Assembly (NCBI GenBank): GCA_044359525.1
Contig: JBIKLY010000037.1
Coordinates: forward strand, 1 to 30,247
Origin: CAJBIL01 sp044359525
GTDB lineage: Bacteria; Pseudomonadota; Gammaproteobacteria; Burkholderiales; Rhodocyclaceae
Direction of reading: 5' to 3'
Length of the DNA stretch: 30,247 nt
Shown here: positions 1-7,693 of the stretch, piece by piece
Position numbering within the stretch: position 1 is the stretch's first letter
Layout of the letters: every line of letters starts with the position of its first letter
Program-made: the position numbers and the translations under genes
Notes under the pieces: model-generated
The model's input: the letters and a program-made list of their open reading frames with translations, nothing else
What the model was told of the DNA's origin: nothing
Database searches by the model: none

Positions 1-2
1 CG

Positions 3-50
3 GCTTTTGCTGCTCTGGCTGTTCAAGCCAAAGCCCAGCTCGGCGCCTAA
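3..50 (+). CDS. rplT: 50S ribosomal protein L20, C-terminal end (partial)
   Basis: Only the last 15 codons and the TAA stop are inside the window. They read AFAALAVQAKAQLGA, which fits the alanine- and lysine-rich C-terminal helix of L20, a 23S rRNA-binding assembly protein. The position directly upstream of pheS matches the usual infC-rpmI-rplT-pheS-pheT order, which is the main support. The gene begins outside the window, so length and start cannot be judged. Confidence 0.82.
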   Translation, partial: AFAALAVQAKAQLGA

Positions 51-65
51 CCTGTACAGGTGACA

Positions 66-95
66 AAGAAGGGAGGCGCAAGCCTCCTTTTTTTT
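66..95 (+). terminator. Rho-independent-type hairpin between rplT and pheS
   Basis: The stem GGAGGC (72-77) pairs with GCCTCC (82-87) around a GCAA tetraloop and is followed by an eight-T run at 88-95. It lies 21 bases after the rplT stop and ends 20 bases before the pheS ATG. It is either a leaky terminator or an attenuator. No pheM-like leader peptide fits between the rplT stop and the stem. Confidence 0.8.
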
Positions 96-115
96 CGGTG
101 AAGTGGCAATAATTC

Positions 116-1162
116 ATGCAGAACCTCGATCAAATCGTCCTCGAAGCTTCGGCTGCTTTTGCGGCAACCGATGACCCCGATGCGCTTGAGCAAATCAAGG
201 CGCGTTATCTCGGCAAGAGCGGCCAGATCACCGAGCTGCTCAAGGGCATGGCCAAGCTGTCGCCCGATGAGCGCAAGACAGCCGGCGCGGCCATCAATCG
301 CACCAAGGAAGCCGTTGAATCGGCGCTCAATGCCCGCCGCGAAGCAATCAAGCGCATCGCGCTCGAGGCTCGCCTGTCCGAAGAGGCGCTTGATGTCACG
401 CTGCCCGGCCGCGGCGAAGTGCGTGGTGGTTTACACCCCGTAACGCGCTCGCTGGAGCGCATCGAAGCGCTGTTCCGTTCGATTGGTTTTGAAGTGGCCG
501 ACGGCCCCGAAATCGAAGCCGATTTCCAGAATTTCACGGCATTGAACACGCCCGAAGATCATCCGGCGCGCTCGATGCACGATACGTTTTATCTGCAGGA
601 CGAGGCCGGCAAGGTTGCTGAAGGTATCCTGCTGCGCACGCATACCAGCCCGATTCAGGTGCGTTACATGCAGGCGCACGTGGCGAAATATGCGCACCTC
701 GAAACGATGCCCGAGATTCGCGTTATTGCGCCGGGCCGCGTCTATCGCGTCGACTCCGATGCGACCCACTCGCCGATGTTCCACCAGGTTGAGGGTTTGT
801 GGATTGGCGAGCGAGTGAGCTTTGCCGACCTCAAGGGCGTCATTGCCGATTTTCTGCGCAGTTTCTTCGAAAGCGACGATCTGCAGGTGCGTTTTCGGCC
901 TTCGTTTTTCCCGTTTACCGAGCCATCAGCCGAGATTGACGTCGCTTTCATGAGCGGTACGCTGAAAGGCCGCTGGCTGGAGATTGCCGGCTGCGGCATG
1001 GTGCATCCGAACGTGTTGCGTCATGTCGGCATCGATCCCGAGAAGTACATCGGCTTTGCTTTCGGCATGGGGCCGGATCGCCTGACCATGCTGCGCTACG
1101 GCGTCAATGATCTGCGCCTGTTTTTCGACGGCGACCTGCGCTTCCTGCGTCAATTCGTTTGA
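116..1162 (+). CDS. pheS: Phenylalanyl-tRNA synthetase alpha subunit
   Basis: Catalytic subunit of the cytosolic alpha2beta2 enzyme that charges tRNA-Phe with phenylalanine at the expense of ATP. At 348 residues it has the usual length. The N-terminal ~90 residues are the coiled-coil tRNA-binding arm. Class II synthetase motifs follow: motif 2 around residues 207-227 (GRVYRVDSDATHSPMFHQ), the phenylalanine-pocket stretch FFPFTEPSAEIDV near 264-276, and motif 3 around 313-329 (GFAFGMGPDRLTML). The alanine of GFAFG, the residue known from E. coli to set the size of the amino-acid pocket, is present. The only upstream Shine-Dalgarno-like sequence is a weak GGTGAAG at 97-103. pheT follows after 16 bases, so the two subunits are surely co-transcribed. 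Confidence 0.98.
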   Translation: MQNLDQIVLEASAAFAATDDPDALEQIKARYLGKSGQITELLKGMAKLSPDERKTAGAAINRTKEAVESALNARREAIKRIALEARLSEEALDVTLPGRGEVRGGLHPVTRSLERIEALFRSIGFEVADGPEIEADFQNFTALNTPEDHPARSMHDTFYLQDEAGKVAEGILLRTHTSPIQVRYMQAHVAKYAHLETMPEIRVIAPGRVYRVDSDATHSPMFHQVEGLWIGERVSFADLKGVIADFLRSFFESDDLQVRFRPSFFPFTEPSAEIDVAFMSGTLKGRWLEIAGCGMVHPNVLRHVGIDPEKYIGFAFGMGPDRLTMLRYGVNDLRLFFDGDLRFLRQFV

Positions 1163-1178
1163 TGAAATTTGATAGCCC

Positions 1179-3554
1179 ATGAAATTTTCTGAATCCTGGC
1201 TGCGCAGTTTTGTCGATCCCGCCTGTTCGGGCGATGCGCTTTCGCACCTCCTGACCATGGCCGGCCTTGAAGTTGAAGAAGAGGAAACGGTTGCGCCGGC
1301 GTTTGGCAATGTGGTCGTCGGTCACGTGCTTGAAGTGACCAGGCATCCCGATGCCGATCGTCTCAATGTGTGCCGTGTCGACATCGGTCGTGGCGAGCCG
1401 CAGCAGATCGTTTGCGGTGCGCCGAACGTAGCTGCCGGCCTCAAAGTGCCGTGTGCGCTGCCCGGTGCCGAATTGCCCGGTAATTTTGTCATCAAGGTCG
1501 CCAAGGTGCGCGGCGTTGAATCCTCCGGCATGCTCTGTTCGGCGAAGGAGCTTGGTATTGCCGAGGATGCTTCAGGCCTTCTTGTGTTGCCATCGGATGC
1601 GACGGTCGGCGAGGATATCCGGCGCACACTGGACCTCGATGATCGGCTGCTGACACTCAAGCTCACACCAAACCGTGCGGATTGCCTGTCGATGACCGGT
1701 GTGGCGCGTGAAGTTGCCGCGTTGACCAGTACGCCGGTGCGCTATCCGGTTGTTGAAGCAGTGCCGGTCAGTATTGCGACCAAACGCGAAGTGGTGCTCG
1801 ATGCGCCGGAAGCTTGTCCGTGTTACTGCGGTCGGGTGATTGCCGGTGTCGACGCCAAAGCACCGACGCCTGGCTGGATGAAACGCCGCCTTGAGCGCAG
1901 CGGTATCCGCCCGATCTCGTCGCTCGTTGATATCACCAACTACGTCATGCTGGAACTCGGCCAGCCGTTGCACGCGTTTGATAATACGAAGCTTGAAGGC
2001 GTCATTCACGCGCGCATGGCAACCCCCGGTGAAAAGATTCTGTTGCTCAACGAGCAGACGCTGGAACTGCAGGAAGACGTCTTGCTGATTGCCGACGACA
2101 AACGTCCGGTGGCAATGGGCGGCATCATGGGCGGCGAGGATAGCGGCATCACGCTGGAAACCAGCGAGATGTTTCTTGAATCGGCGTTCTTTGCACCCAA
2201 GGCGATTGCCGGCCGTGCGCGGCGCTATGGTTTTGTCTCGGATGCCTCGCATCGTTTCGAGCGCGGTGTCGATTTCGGCGGCACTCGCCGTGCGCTGGAG
2301 CGTGCGACGCAACTCGTCATTGAAATTTGTGGCGGTCAGGCCGGGCCGGTCAGCGAAGCCGTTGCCGCGCTGCCGCAGCGCCAGCCCGTGCGCCTGCGTC
2401 CGGCACGCGTCGCTAGGGTACTCGGTGTCGTCTTTACCGCTGAGCGTATCGGTGAATTGTTTGCCCGTCTCGATCTGGTGTTTTCGCGCGACGGTGATGA
2501 CTTCATCGTGACGCCGCCCAGCTACCGCTTTGATATCGAGATCGAAGAAGATCTGATCGAAGAAATCGTTCGCCTGCATGGTTACGACAACATTCCGGCG
2601 CGCGCACCGTGCGCCGCCTTGTCGATGCTGGCGCAGACCGAAGATGCCCGGCCGCTGTCGCGTGTTCGCCAGATTCTGGTCGATCGCGGTTTTCAGGAGG
2701 TGGTCAATTTCGCTTTTGTCGAAGAGGCTTGGGAGGCGGATTTTGCCGCCAACGCCGGTTTGATTCGCTTGGCCAACCCGATCGCCAGCCAGTTGAGCGT
2801 GATGCGCTCAACGCTGATCGGCGGACTCGTCGCCAATGTCGCGACCAACCTCAAGCGTAAGCAAAGCCGCGTCCGTGTGTTTGAAACAGGCCGCTGTTTC
2901 TTCCGTGATGCACAGGGTGGGCCGGTTGAGGGTTTTGATCAGCCGTGGAAGCTTGCCGGGCTGGCTTACGGTAGTGCGCTGCCCGAACAGTGGGGTGCGC
3001 CGGCGCGTAACGTCGACTTTTTCGACGTCAAAGGAGATCTGGAAGTTCTCCTGGCACCGGCAGTTGTTTTCTTCGAAAAAGCCGTGCATCCGGCGCTGCA
3101 TCCGGGGCGCAGTGCGCGCGTGCTGGTTGATGGGCAGGCGATTGGTTTTGTCGGTGAATTGCACCCGCAGTGGCTGCAGAAATACGATCTGCCTTTAGCG
3201 CCGGTGATTTTCGAACTGGACCTTGATGCAGTGAAGCTGGCCAGGCTGCCGCAGTATGCCGAAGTCTCACGTCAACCGCCGGCGATTCGTGATTTGGCGA
3301 TTGTTGTCGGACACGACCTGCAATTGCAGCAGCTAATTGATGGTTTGGCAGCCAACCGCCCGGCCATCGTTCAGGACATCCGGTTGTTCGATGTATACAC
3401 TGGAAAAGGGGTAGAGTCCGGCAAAAAAAGTCTTGCGTTCCGTATAGTTATGCAAGATACTCAAAGGACTTTGCAAGACGCGGAAGTGGATGCCGCAGTG
3501 CAGCAATTGGTCGCTTATTTGCAGCAGGCATTTGCCGCGCAGCTTCGCGTCTGA
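1179..3554 (+). CDS. pheT: Phenylalanyl-tRNA synthetase beta subunit
   Basis: Structural and editing subunit of Phe-tRNA synthetase; it hydrolyses mischarged Tyr-tRNA-Phe and binds the tRNA. At 791 residues it is full length. The order fits the family: an EMAP/OB-type tRNA-binding domain near residues 40-150, the B3/B4 editing domain near 210-375 (including LVDITNYVMLELGQPLHAFD), a B5 domain near 400-475, a catalytic-like core, and a C-terminal ferredoxin-fold anticodon-binding domain from about residue 695 (SRQPPAIRDLAIVVG) to the end. It sits 16 bases after pheS and 12 bases before ihfA, so pheS-pheT-ihfA is probably one transcript. No break or missing domain is visible. Confidence 0.98.
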   Translation: MKFSESWLRSFVDPACSGDALSHLLTMAGLEVEEEETVAPAFGNVVVGHVLEVTRHPDADRLNVCRVDIGRGEPQQIVCGAPNVAAGLKVPCALPGAELPGNFVIKVAKVRGVESSGMLCSAKELGIAEDASGLLVLPSDATVGEDIRRTLDLDDRLLTLKLTPNRADCLSMTGVAREVAALTSTPVRYPVVEAVPVSIATKREVVLDAPEACPCYCGRVIAGVDAKAPTPGWMKRRLERSGIRPISSLVDITNYVMLELGQPLHAFDNTKLEGVIHARMATPGEKILLLNEQTLELQEDVLLIADDKRPVAMGGIMGGEDSGITLETSEMFLESAFFAPKAIAGRARRYGFVSDASHRFERGVDFGGTRRALERATQLVIEICGGQAGPVSEAVAALPQRQPVRLRPARVARVLGVVFTAERIGELFARLDLVFSRDGDDFIVTPPSYRFDIEIEEDLIEEIVRLHGYDNIPARAPCAALSMLAQTEDARPLSRVRQILVDRGFQEVVNFAFVEEAWEADFAANAGLIRLANPIASQLSVMRSTLIGGLVANVATNLKRKQSRVRVFETGRCFFRDAQGGPVEGFDQPWKLAGLAYGSALPEQWGAPARNVDFFDVKGDLEVLLAPAVVFFEKAVHPALHPGRSARVLVDGQAIGFVGELHPQWLQKYDLPLAPVIFELDLDAVKLARLPQYAEVSRQPPAIRDLAIVVGHDLQLQQLIDGLAANRPAIVQDIRLFDVYTGKGVESGKKSLAFRIVMQDTQRTLQDAEVDAAVQQLVAYLQQAFAAQLRV

Positions 3555-3566
3555 CAGGGAAGAATA

Positions 3567-3869
3567 ATGACGCTTACCAAAGCAGAACTCGCTGATTTGT
3601 TGTTCGAGAAAGTCGGTCTCAACAAGCGTGAGGCCAAAGATATGGTCGAAGCCTTCTTTGAAGAGATCCGTAACGCGCTGGAACGCGGTGACGGCGTCAA
3701 GCTGTCCGGTTTCGGCAATTTTCAGTTGCGCGACAAGCCGCAGCGTCCGGGCCGCAATCCGAAGACCGGTGAAGAAATTCCGATCACTGCGCGTCGTGTC
3801 GTTACTTTCCATGCCAGCCAGAAGCTGAAGGCCGAGGTGGAGTTGTCATACGATGGAACTGAGTCATAA
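3567..3869 (+). CDS. ihfA: Integration host factor subunit alpha
   Basis: Alpha subunit of the IHF heterodimer, a nucleoid protein that bends DNA sharply at specific sites. The 100-residue length is typical. The N-terminal helices (MTLTKAELADLLFEKVGLNK) are followed by GFGNFQLRDKPQRPGRNPKTGEE (split here as GFGNFQLRDK and PQRPGRNPKTGEE), the flexible beta-arm carrying the proline that intercalates into DNA. The closing EIPITARRVVTFHASQKLK is also characteristic. It has a good ribosome site (GGGAAG at 3557-3562) and follows pheT as in E. coli. The last 17 bases overlap the start of the MerR-type gene in another frame, which suggests translational coupling. Confidence 0.97.
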   Translation: MTLTKAELADLLFEKVGLNKREAKDMVEAFFEEIRNALERGDGVKLSGFGNFQLRDKPQRPGRNPKTGEEIPITARRVVTFHASQKLKAEVELSYDGTES

Positions 3870-4212
3870 AGACAGCGGCAAGGAGCCTTTGCCGCCCATC
3901 CCTGCCAAGCGTTACTTCACCATTGGTGAGGTAAGCGAGCTGTGCGGGGTTAAACCGCATGTTTTACGCTATTGGGAGCAGGAATTCACCCAGCTCAAGC
4001 CGGTCAAGCGTCGCGGCAATCGTCGTTATTACCAGCATCATGAAGTTCTGCTGGTGCGGCGTATTCGTGAACTTCTCTATAGTCAGGGTTTTACCATCAG
4101 CGGCGCACGCAACCGTCTGGATGACAGCGTGGCTGAGGCAAAGCCGTCTGCTTTGACGCCCGAAATGCTGCGCGGAGAGTTGCTGTTTATCGCAGAAATG
4201 TTGCGAATTTGA
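3853..4212 (+). CDS. MerR-family transcriptional regulator
   Basis: A 119-residue DNA-binding protein. A winged-helix MerR domain runs from about residue 21 (YFTIGEVSELCGVKPHVLRY) through RRGNRRYYQHHEVLLVRRIRELLY to about residue 90. The rest is too short for an effector domain, and I see no cysteine metal-binding pattern, so it is not a CueR/ZntR-type metal sensor. A regulator of this type just after ihfA is a frequent arrangement in proteobacteria, and its targets are generally unknown. The gene starts inside ihfA (17-base overlap). Its 3' end carries the -35 element of the tRNA-Pro promoter, so the coding end and the promoter constrain each other. Confidence 0.9.
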   Translation: MELSHKDSGKEPLPPIPAKRYFTIGEVSELCGVKPHVLRYWEQEFTQLKPVKRRGNRRYYQHHEVLLVRRIRELLYSQGFTISGARNRLDDSVAEAKPSALTPEMLRGELLFIAEMLRI

Positions 4213-4238
4213 GCTGCTGCGGTGATTTCGGGTATAAT
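4209..4238 (+). promoter_or_regulatory. Sigma-70-type promoter of tRNA-Pro
   Basis: A perfect -10 box TATAAT lies at 4233-4238, eleven bases before the tRNA 5' end. The best -35 is TTGAGC at 4209-4214 with an 18-base spacer. The -35 overlaps the stop codon of the MerR-type gene. Predicted from sequence only. Confidence 0.7.
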
Positions 4239-4247
4239 TCTTTGATG

Positions 4248-4325
<78 letters not shown>

Positions 4326-4332
4326 ACATGAG

Positions 4333-4358
4333 AAAGCCGGCAGATTGCCGGTTTTTTT
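4333..4358 (+). terminator. Rho-independent terminator after tRNA-Pro
   Basis: The stem CCGGCA (4337-4342) pairs with TGCCGG (4346-4351) around a 3-base loop, extended by an A-run upstream and seven Ts at 4352-4358. The surE ATG is only 30 bases further on. Confidence 0.85.
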
Positions 4359-4388
4359 GTTTCTGTTTTCCGTTTTTCGTGGATTTTT

Positions 4389-5132
4389 ATGCGGATTCTG
4401 CTCAGCAACGACGACGGCTATTTCGCCCCTGGAATTGACCATCTTGCCCGCGCGCTTGCGGAAGTGGCTGATATCACCGTTGTGGCGCCGGAACGTGACC
4501 GTAGCGGCGCCAGCAATTCACTCACACTTGATCGCCCGCTTTCGCTTAAACGCGCTTCAAGCGGTTTCTATTACGTCAATGGTACGCCGACCGATTGTGT
4601 TCATCTGGCCGTTACCGGCATGCTTGATGAATTGCCGGATATGGTTGTTTCCGGCATCAATCACGGTGCCAACATGGGCGATGACACGATTTACTCGGGA
4701 ACTGTCGCAGCCGCCACTGAAGGTTTCTTGCTTGGCGTTCCATCGATTGCAGTTTCCCTGTGCAGCAAGACCGGCGAGAACTTCGCAACCGCTGCGCGCG
4801 TCGTGCGTGAATTGGTTGAGCTGTTGCAGCGACAGGCCGTTCGCGACCCCGTTCTCCTCAACGTCAACGTTCCCGACGTGCCCTACGAGCAACTGCGAGG
4901 TAGCGTCGCTACCCGTCTTGGCAAACGGCACAAGGCCGAGCCGGTGGTGCGCACGTTGACGCCGCGCAATGAAACGGTTTATTGGGTTGGTGCTGCCGGT
5001 GAGGCGCAGGATGCTGGTGAGGGCACTGATTTTTATGCGGTTCTCAATAATCAGGTCTCTATTACCCCGCTACAAGTGGATCTTACCCACAGCGCACAAC
5101 TCTCACTGGTACGCAACTGGCTCTCCCAATGA
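4389..5132 (+). CDS. surE: 5'/3'-nucleotidase SurE (survival protein)
   Basis: Metal-dependent phosphatase that removes phosphate from nucleoside 5'- and 3'-monophosphates; in E. coli it supports stationary-phase survival. The 247-residue length is standard. The metal ligands known from the family are all present: D8 and D9 in LLSNDDGYFAPGI, S39 in RDRSGASNS, and N91 in VSGINHGANMG. It is the first gene of the conserved surE-pcm-nlpD-rpoS operon and overlaps pcm by four bases (ATGA). The start is only 30 bases after the tRNA-Pro terminator T-run. The leader is very T-rich and has only a weak ribosome site (GTGGA), so how it is transcribed is not obvious. Confidence 0.97.
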   Translation: MRILLSNDDGYFAPGIDHLARALAEVADITVVAPERDRSGASNSLTLDRPLSLKRASSGFYYVNGTPTDCVHLAVTGMLDELPDMVVSGINHGANMGDDTIYSGTVAAATEGFLLGVPSIAVSLCSKTGENFATAARVVRELVELLQRQAVRDPVLLNVNVPDVPYEQLRGSVATRLGKRHKAEPVVRTLTPRNETVYWVGAAGEAQDAGEGTDFYAVLNNQVSITPLQVDLTHSAQLSLVRNWLSQ

Positions 5133-5785
5133 CCCGAGGTGTTTCAGGTATCGGGATGACCTCGCAGCGCACGCGCAATCGCATGATCGAGCGTTTGCGC
5201 GAGCAGGGGATCGTCGACGAGATGGTGCTGGCGGCGATTGCCGCCGTACCGCGCCATGTCTTTGTCGAAGAGGCGCTGGCTTCGCGCGCTTACGAGGATA
5301 CGGCGCTACCGCTCGGGTTTTCGCAAACGATCTCGCAACCCTACATCGTGGCGCGCATGATCGAAGTCTTGCGTGCCGGTCGTGAGTTGGGTAAGACGCT
5401 GGAAATCGGCGCCGGCTGCGGTTATCAGGCCGCCGTACTGGCGCAGCTGACGGATGAGGTTTATGCGGTGGAGCGTATCGAGCCCTTGCTTGCCAAAGCC
5501 AAACTTAATCTGCGCGCAATCTCGCAACTCAAGGTGCGCCTGAAGTATGCTGATGGTCAGTTTGGTCTGCCCGAAGCAGCGCCGTTTGATACGATTATTG
5601 TCGCTGCGGCTACCTCGCGTGTGCCGCCCGCACTTTTGCAGCAACTGGCGCTTGGTGGCAGAATGATCTTGCCATTGGGGGCAGGGGATCAGTACCTGGC
5701 CCTGATTGAACGCCGGGCCGAGGGTTATGTGGAGTCTCGCCTGGATGCTGTTCGTTTCGTTCCGCTGCTTTCGGGAGTCGAATGA
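5129..5785 (+). CDS. pcm: Protein-L-isoaspartate O-methyltransferase
   Basis: S-adenosylmethionine-dependent enzyme that methylates L-isoaspartyl residues and so starts repair of aged proteins. SQTISQPYIVARMIEVL (about residues 65-81) is the family's substrate-side signature, and LEIGAGCGYQAAVLAQL (about 91-107) is SAM motif I. The given start overlaps the surE stop as ATGA, favouring translational coupling. An ATG at 5156 (MTSQRTRNRM) would align better with the shorter E. coli N-terminus and is a real alternative. It overlaps nlpD by four bases. Confidence 0.95.
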   Translation: MTRGVSGIGMTSQRTRNRMIERLREQGIVDEMVLAAIAAVPRHVFVEEALASRAYEDTALPLGFSQTISQPYIVARMIEVLRAGRELGKTLEIGAGCGYQAAVLAQLTDEVYAVERIEPLLAKAKLNLRAISQLKVRLKYADGQFGLPEAAPFDTIIVAAATSRVPPALLQQLALGGRMILPLGAGDQYLALIERRAEGYVESRLDAVRFVPLLSGVE

Positions 5786-6711
5786 AGTATCAACATCGCT
5801 TTGCCAAACTGCTTGCTGGCTGCATGCTCATTGCAGCGCTTGCGCTTGGTGGCTGCGCCAGCAAATCCCCTGCACCGGTAGTTGAACGGGGCGGGCAGCC
5901 GGTTGCGGCAGCAGTTTCGGGCAAGGATCTGTACACCGTCAAGCGGGGTGATACGCTATATAGCATCGCACTTGATCATGGGGTTGATTACAAAGATCTG
6001 ATTATCTGGAATAGCATCGAGAATCCGAATCGGATCCAGATTGGTCAGACTTTACGTGTCAGGGCGCCCGGTGCGGCAAGCGGTGGTGACGTTGCAGTGG
6101 CCCGGCCAGTGGTGACGGTGCCGTCGGTTGAGAAGCGTTCGCTTGACGGAAATAATACGGAAACCCTGAAACGTGAGCCGAAAGCGGGTAAGGAAGCTTA
6201 TTCCGACCAGGCTCTGGCGCAGGCACAAGGGCAGCCCAAAACGATAGAGCCGCTTGCTCCGGCTGCGCCGGTGGTCGCGAAGCCGGATGTCAAGCCAGAA
6301 CCAAAGCCCGAGCAAAAGGCGGTCGAGCCGGTGCCGGGTACCGATGAGTTTGTCTGGATCTGGCCAGCCAACGGCAAAATAGTCGGCACCTTCAGCGAAG
6401 GTGCGAGCAAGGGCCTTGATATCGCCGGCAAGGCCGGTGACCCGGTGATTGCGGCGGGTGATGGCAAGGTGGTGTATAGCGGTACGGGTCTGCGTGGTTA
6501 TGGCAAGCTGGTTATCGTCAAGCACAACAACACCTACTTGTCGGCTTACGCACACAATCAGAATGTGCTGGTCAAGGAAGGCCAGGCGGTGACCAAGGGG
6601 CAGAAAATTGCCGAAATGGGAAGCACCGATGCCGATCAGGTAAAGCTGCATTTTGAAGTCCGGCGACAGGGCAAGCCGGTCGATCCGCTTAAATATCTGC
6701 CACAACGCTGA
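5782..6711 (+). CDS. nlpD: Lipoprotein NlpD, LysM plus degenerate LytM (M23) domain
   Basis: Outer-membrane lipoprotein that in E. coli activates the amidase AmiC during daughter-cell separation. The signal peptide ends in lipobox LGGC with the lipidated Cys at residue 25. A LysM peptidoglycan-binding domain spans about 51-93 (YTVKRGDTLYSIALDHGVDY). A Pro/Ala/Lys-rich linker leads to an M23-type domain at about 195-307. The domain lacks catalytic zinc ligands: the usual HxGxD reads KGLDI and the usual HxH reads KLHFEVR. E. coli NlpD has the same losses, so this is a regulator, not an active peptidase. The start overlaps the pcm stop (ATGA) and has a GGGAG ribosome site. In relatives the main rpoS promoter lies inside nlpD. 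Confidence 0.95.
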   Translation: MKYQHRFAKLLAGCMLIAALALGGCASKSPAPVVERGGQPVAAAVSGKDLYTVKRGDTLYSIALDHGVDYKDLIIWNSIENPNRIQIGQTLRVRAPGAASGGDVAVARPVVTVPSVEKRSLDGNNTETLKREPKAGKEAYSDQALAQAQGQPKTIEPLAPAAPVVAKPDVKPEPKPEQKAVEPVPGTDEFVWIWPANGKIVGTFSEGASKGLDIAGKAGDPVIAAGDGKVVYSGTGLRGYGKLVIVKHNNTYLSAYAHNQNVLVKEGQAVTKGQKIAEMGSTDADQVKLHFEVRRQGKPVDPLKYLPQR

Positions 6712-6713
6712 TC

Positions 6714-7670
6714 ATGCCAGACGATTCCGATTCGCTCTCCCATTTTGCCGATGACGAAATTCCGGAGCCGGAGTCGCTTGATGATGCTCACCTCGCCGAG
6801 TCGGAAGTTGAAGCCCTGGTGGCACCCCCCGAAGTCGAACTGCTTAACGATGTAACGCAGCGTTATCTCAACGAGATTGGGGCCAAGCCGTTGTTCACGC
6901 CGACGGAAGAAGTCGATTGGGCGCGTCGTGCCCGGGCCGGTGAATTCGCGGCGCGACAGAAAATGATCGAGCACAACCTGCGGCTTGTGGTGAATATTGC
7001 CAAGCACTATCTCAACCGTGGTATTCCGCTCCTCGATCTGATCGAAGAGGGGAATCTCGGCCTGATTCATGCGATCGAGAAATTCGACCCCGAGCGAGGC
7101 TTTCGTTTTTCAACCTATGCAACCTGGTGGATCCGGCAGAGCATTGAGCGTGCGATCATGAATCAGTCACGGACGATTCGTCTGCCGGTGCATGTGGTCA
7201 AGGAAATCAACATTGTGCTACGCGCGATTCGCCATCTGGAGTCGGCCAACGGACGTGAAATCTGTGTCGAGCAGATCGCCCATTTGATTGACCGACCGGT
7301 CGAAGATGTACGCCGCGTGATGGCGCTCAATGAGCACATCGCTTCGCTTGATGCACCCCTTGAAATCGATCCGAATTCCACAATCGCCGATGCCATTGCT
7401 GACGAAAATGCGCTCGATCCGGAAGAATTGCTGCAGTCAAACGAGATCGGTGACTTGCTGGAGCAGTGGGTTGGCCAGCTTTCCGACAAGCAACGACAGG
7501 TCATTGAGCGTCGGTATGGCCTCGGTGTTGCCGATGTGTGCACGCTTGAAGACATTGCGCTTGATCTTTGTCTGACCCGCGAGCGGGTGCGCCAGATTCA
7601 GATTGAAGCCCTCGATCAGCTCCGCCGGATTATCAAGCGCGGTGGCATTACCCGCGACAACCTGCTTTAA
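6714..7670 (+). CDS. rpoS: RNA polymerase sigma factor RpoS (stationary phase / general stress)
   Basis: Alternative sigma factor directing RNA polymerase to stationary-phase and stress genes. At 318 residues it is close to the E. coli length. An acidic N-terminus is followed by region 1.2 (TQRYLNEIGAKPLFTPTEE), region 2 (NLRLVVNIAKHYLNRGIPLL, DLIEEGNLGLIHAIEKFD, and YATWWIRQSIERAIMNQ), region 3, and region 4 with the -35-binding HTH LTRERVRQIQIEALDQLRR. It starts two bases after the nlpD stop with no strong ribosome site in the gap. Position and sequence together exclude RpoD or RpoH. The gene ends only 23 bases from the convergent lytic transglycosylase gene, with no terminator hairpin visible between them. 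Confidence 0.96.
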   Translation: MPDDSDSLSHFADDEIPEPESLDDAHLAESEVEALVAPPEVELLNDVTQRYLNEIGAKPLFTPTEEVDWARRARAGEFAARQKMIEHNLRLVVNIAKHYLNRGIPLLDLIEEGNLGLIHAIEKFDPERGFRFSTYATWWIRQSIERAIMNQSRTIRLPVHVVKEINIVLRAIRHLESANGREICVEQIAHLIDRPVEDVRRVMALNEHIASLDAPLEIDPNSTIADAIADENALDPEELLQSNEIGDLLEQWVGQLSDKQRQVIERRYGLGVADVCTLEDIALDLCLTRERVRQIQIEALDQLRRIIKRGGITRDNLL

Positions 7671-7693
7671 CACCATAGAAGCAACTGCTGGTA

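Noticed and set aside
1572..2579. 335-codon open frame opposite pheT
   Set aside because: Antisense shadow of pheT with no motif.
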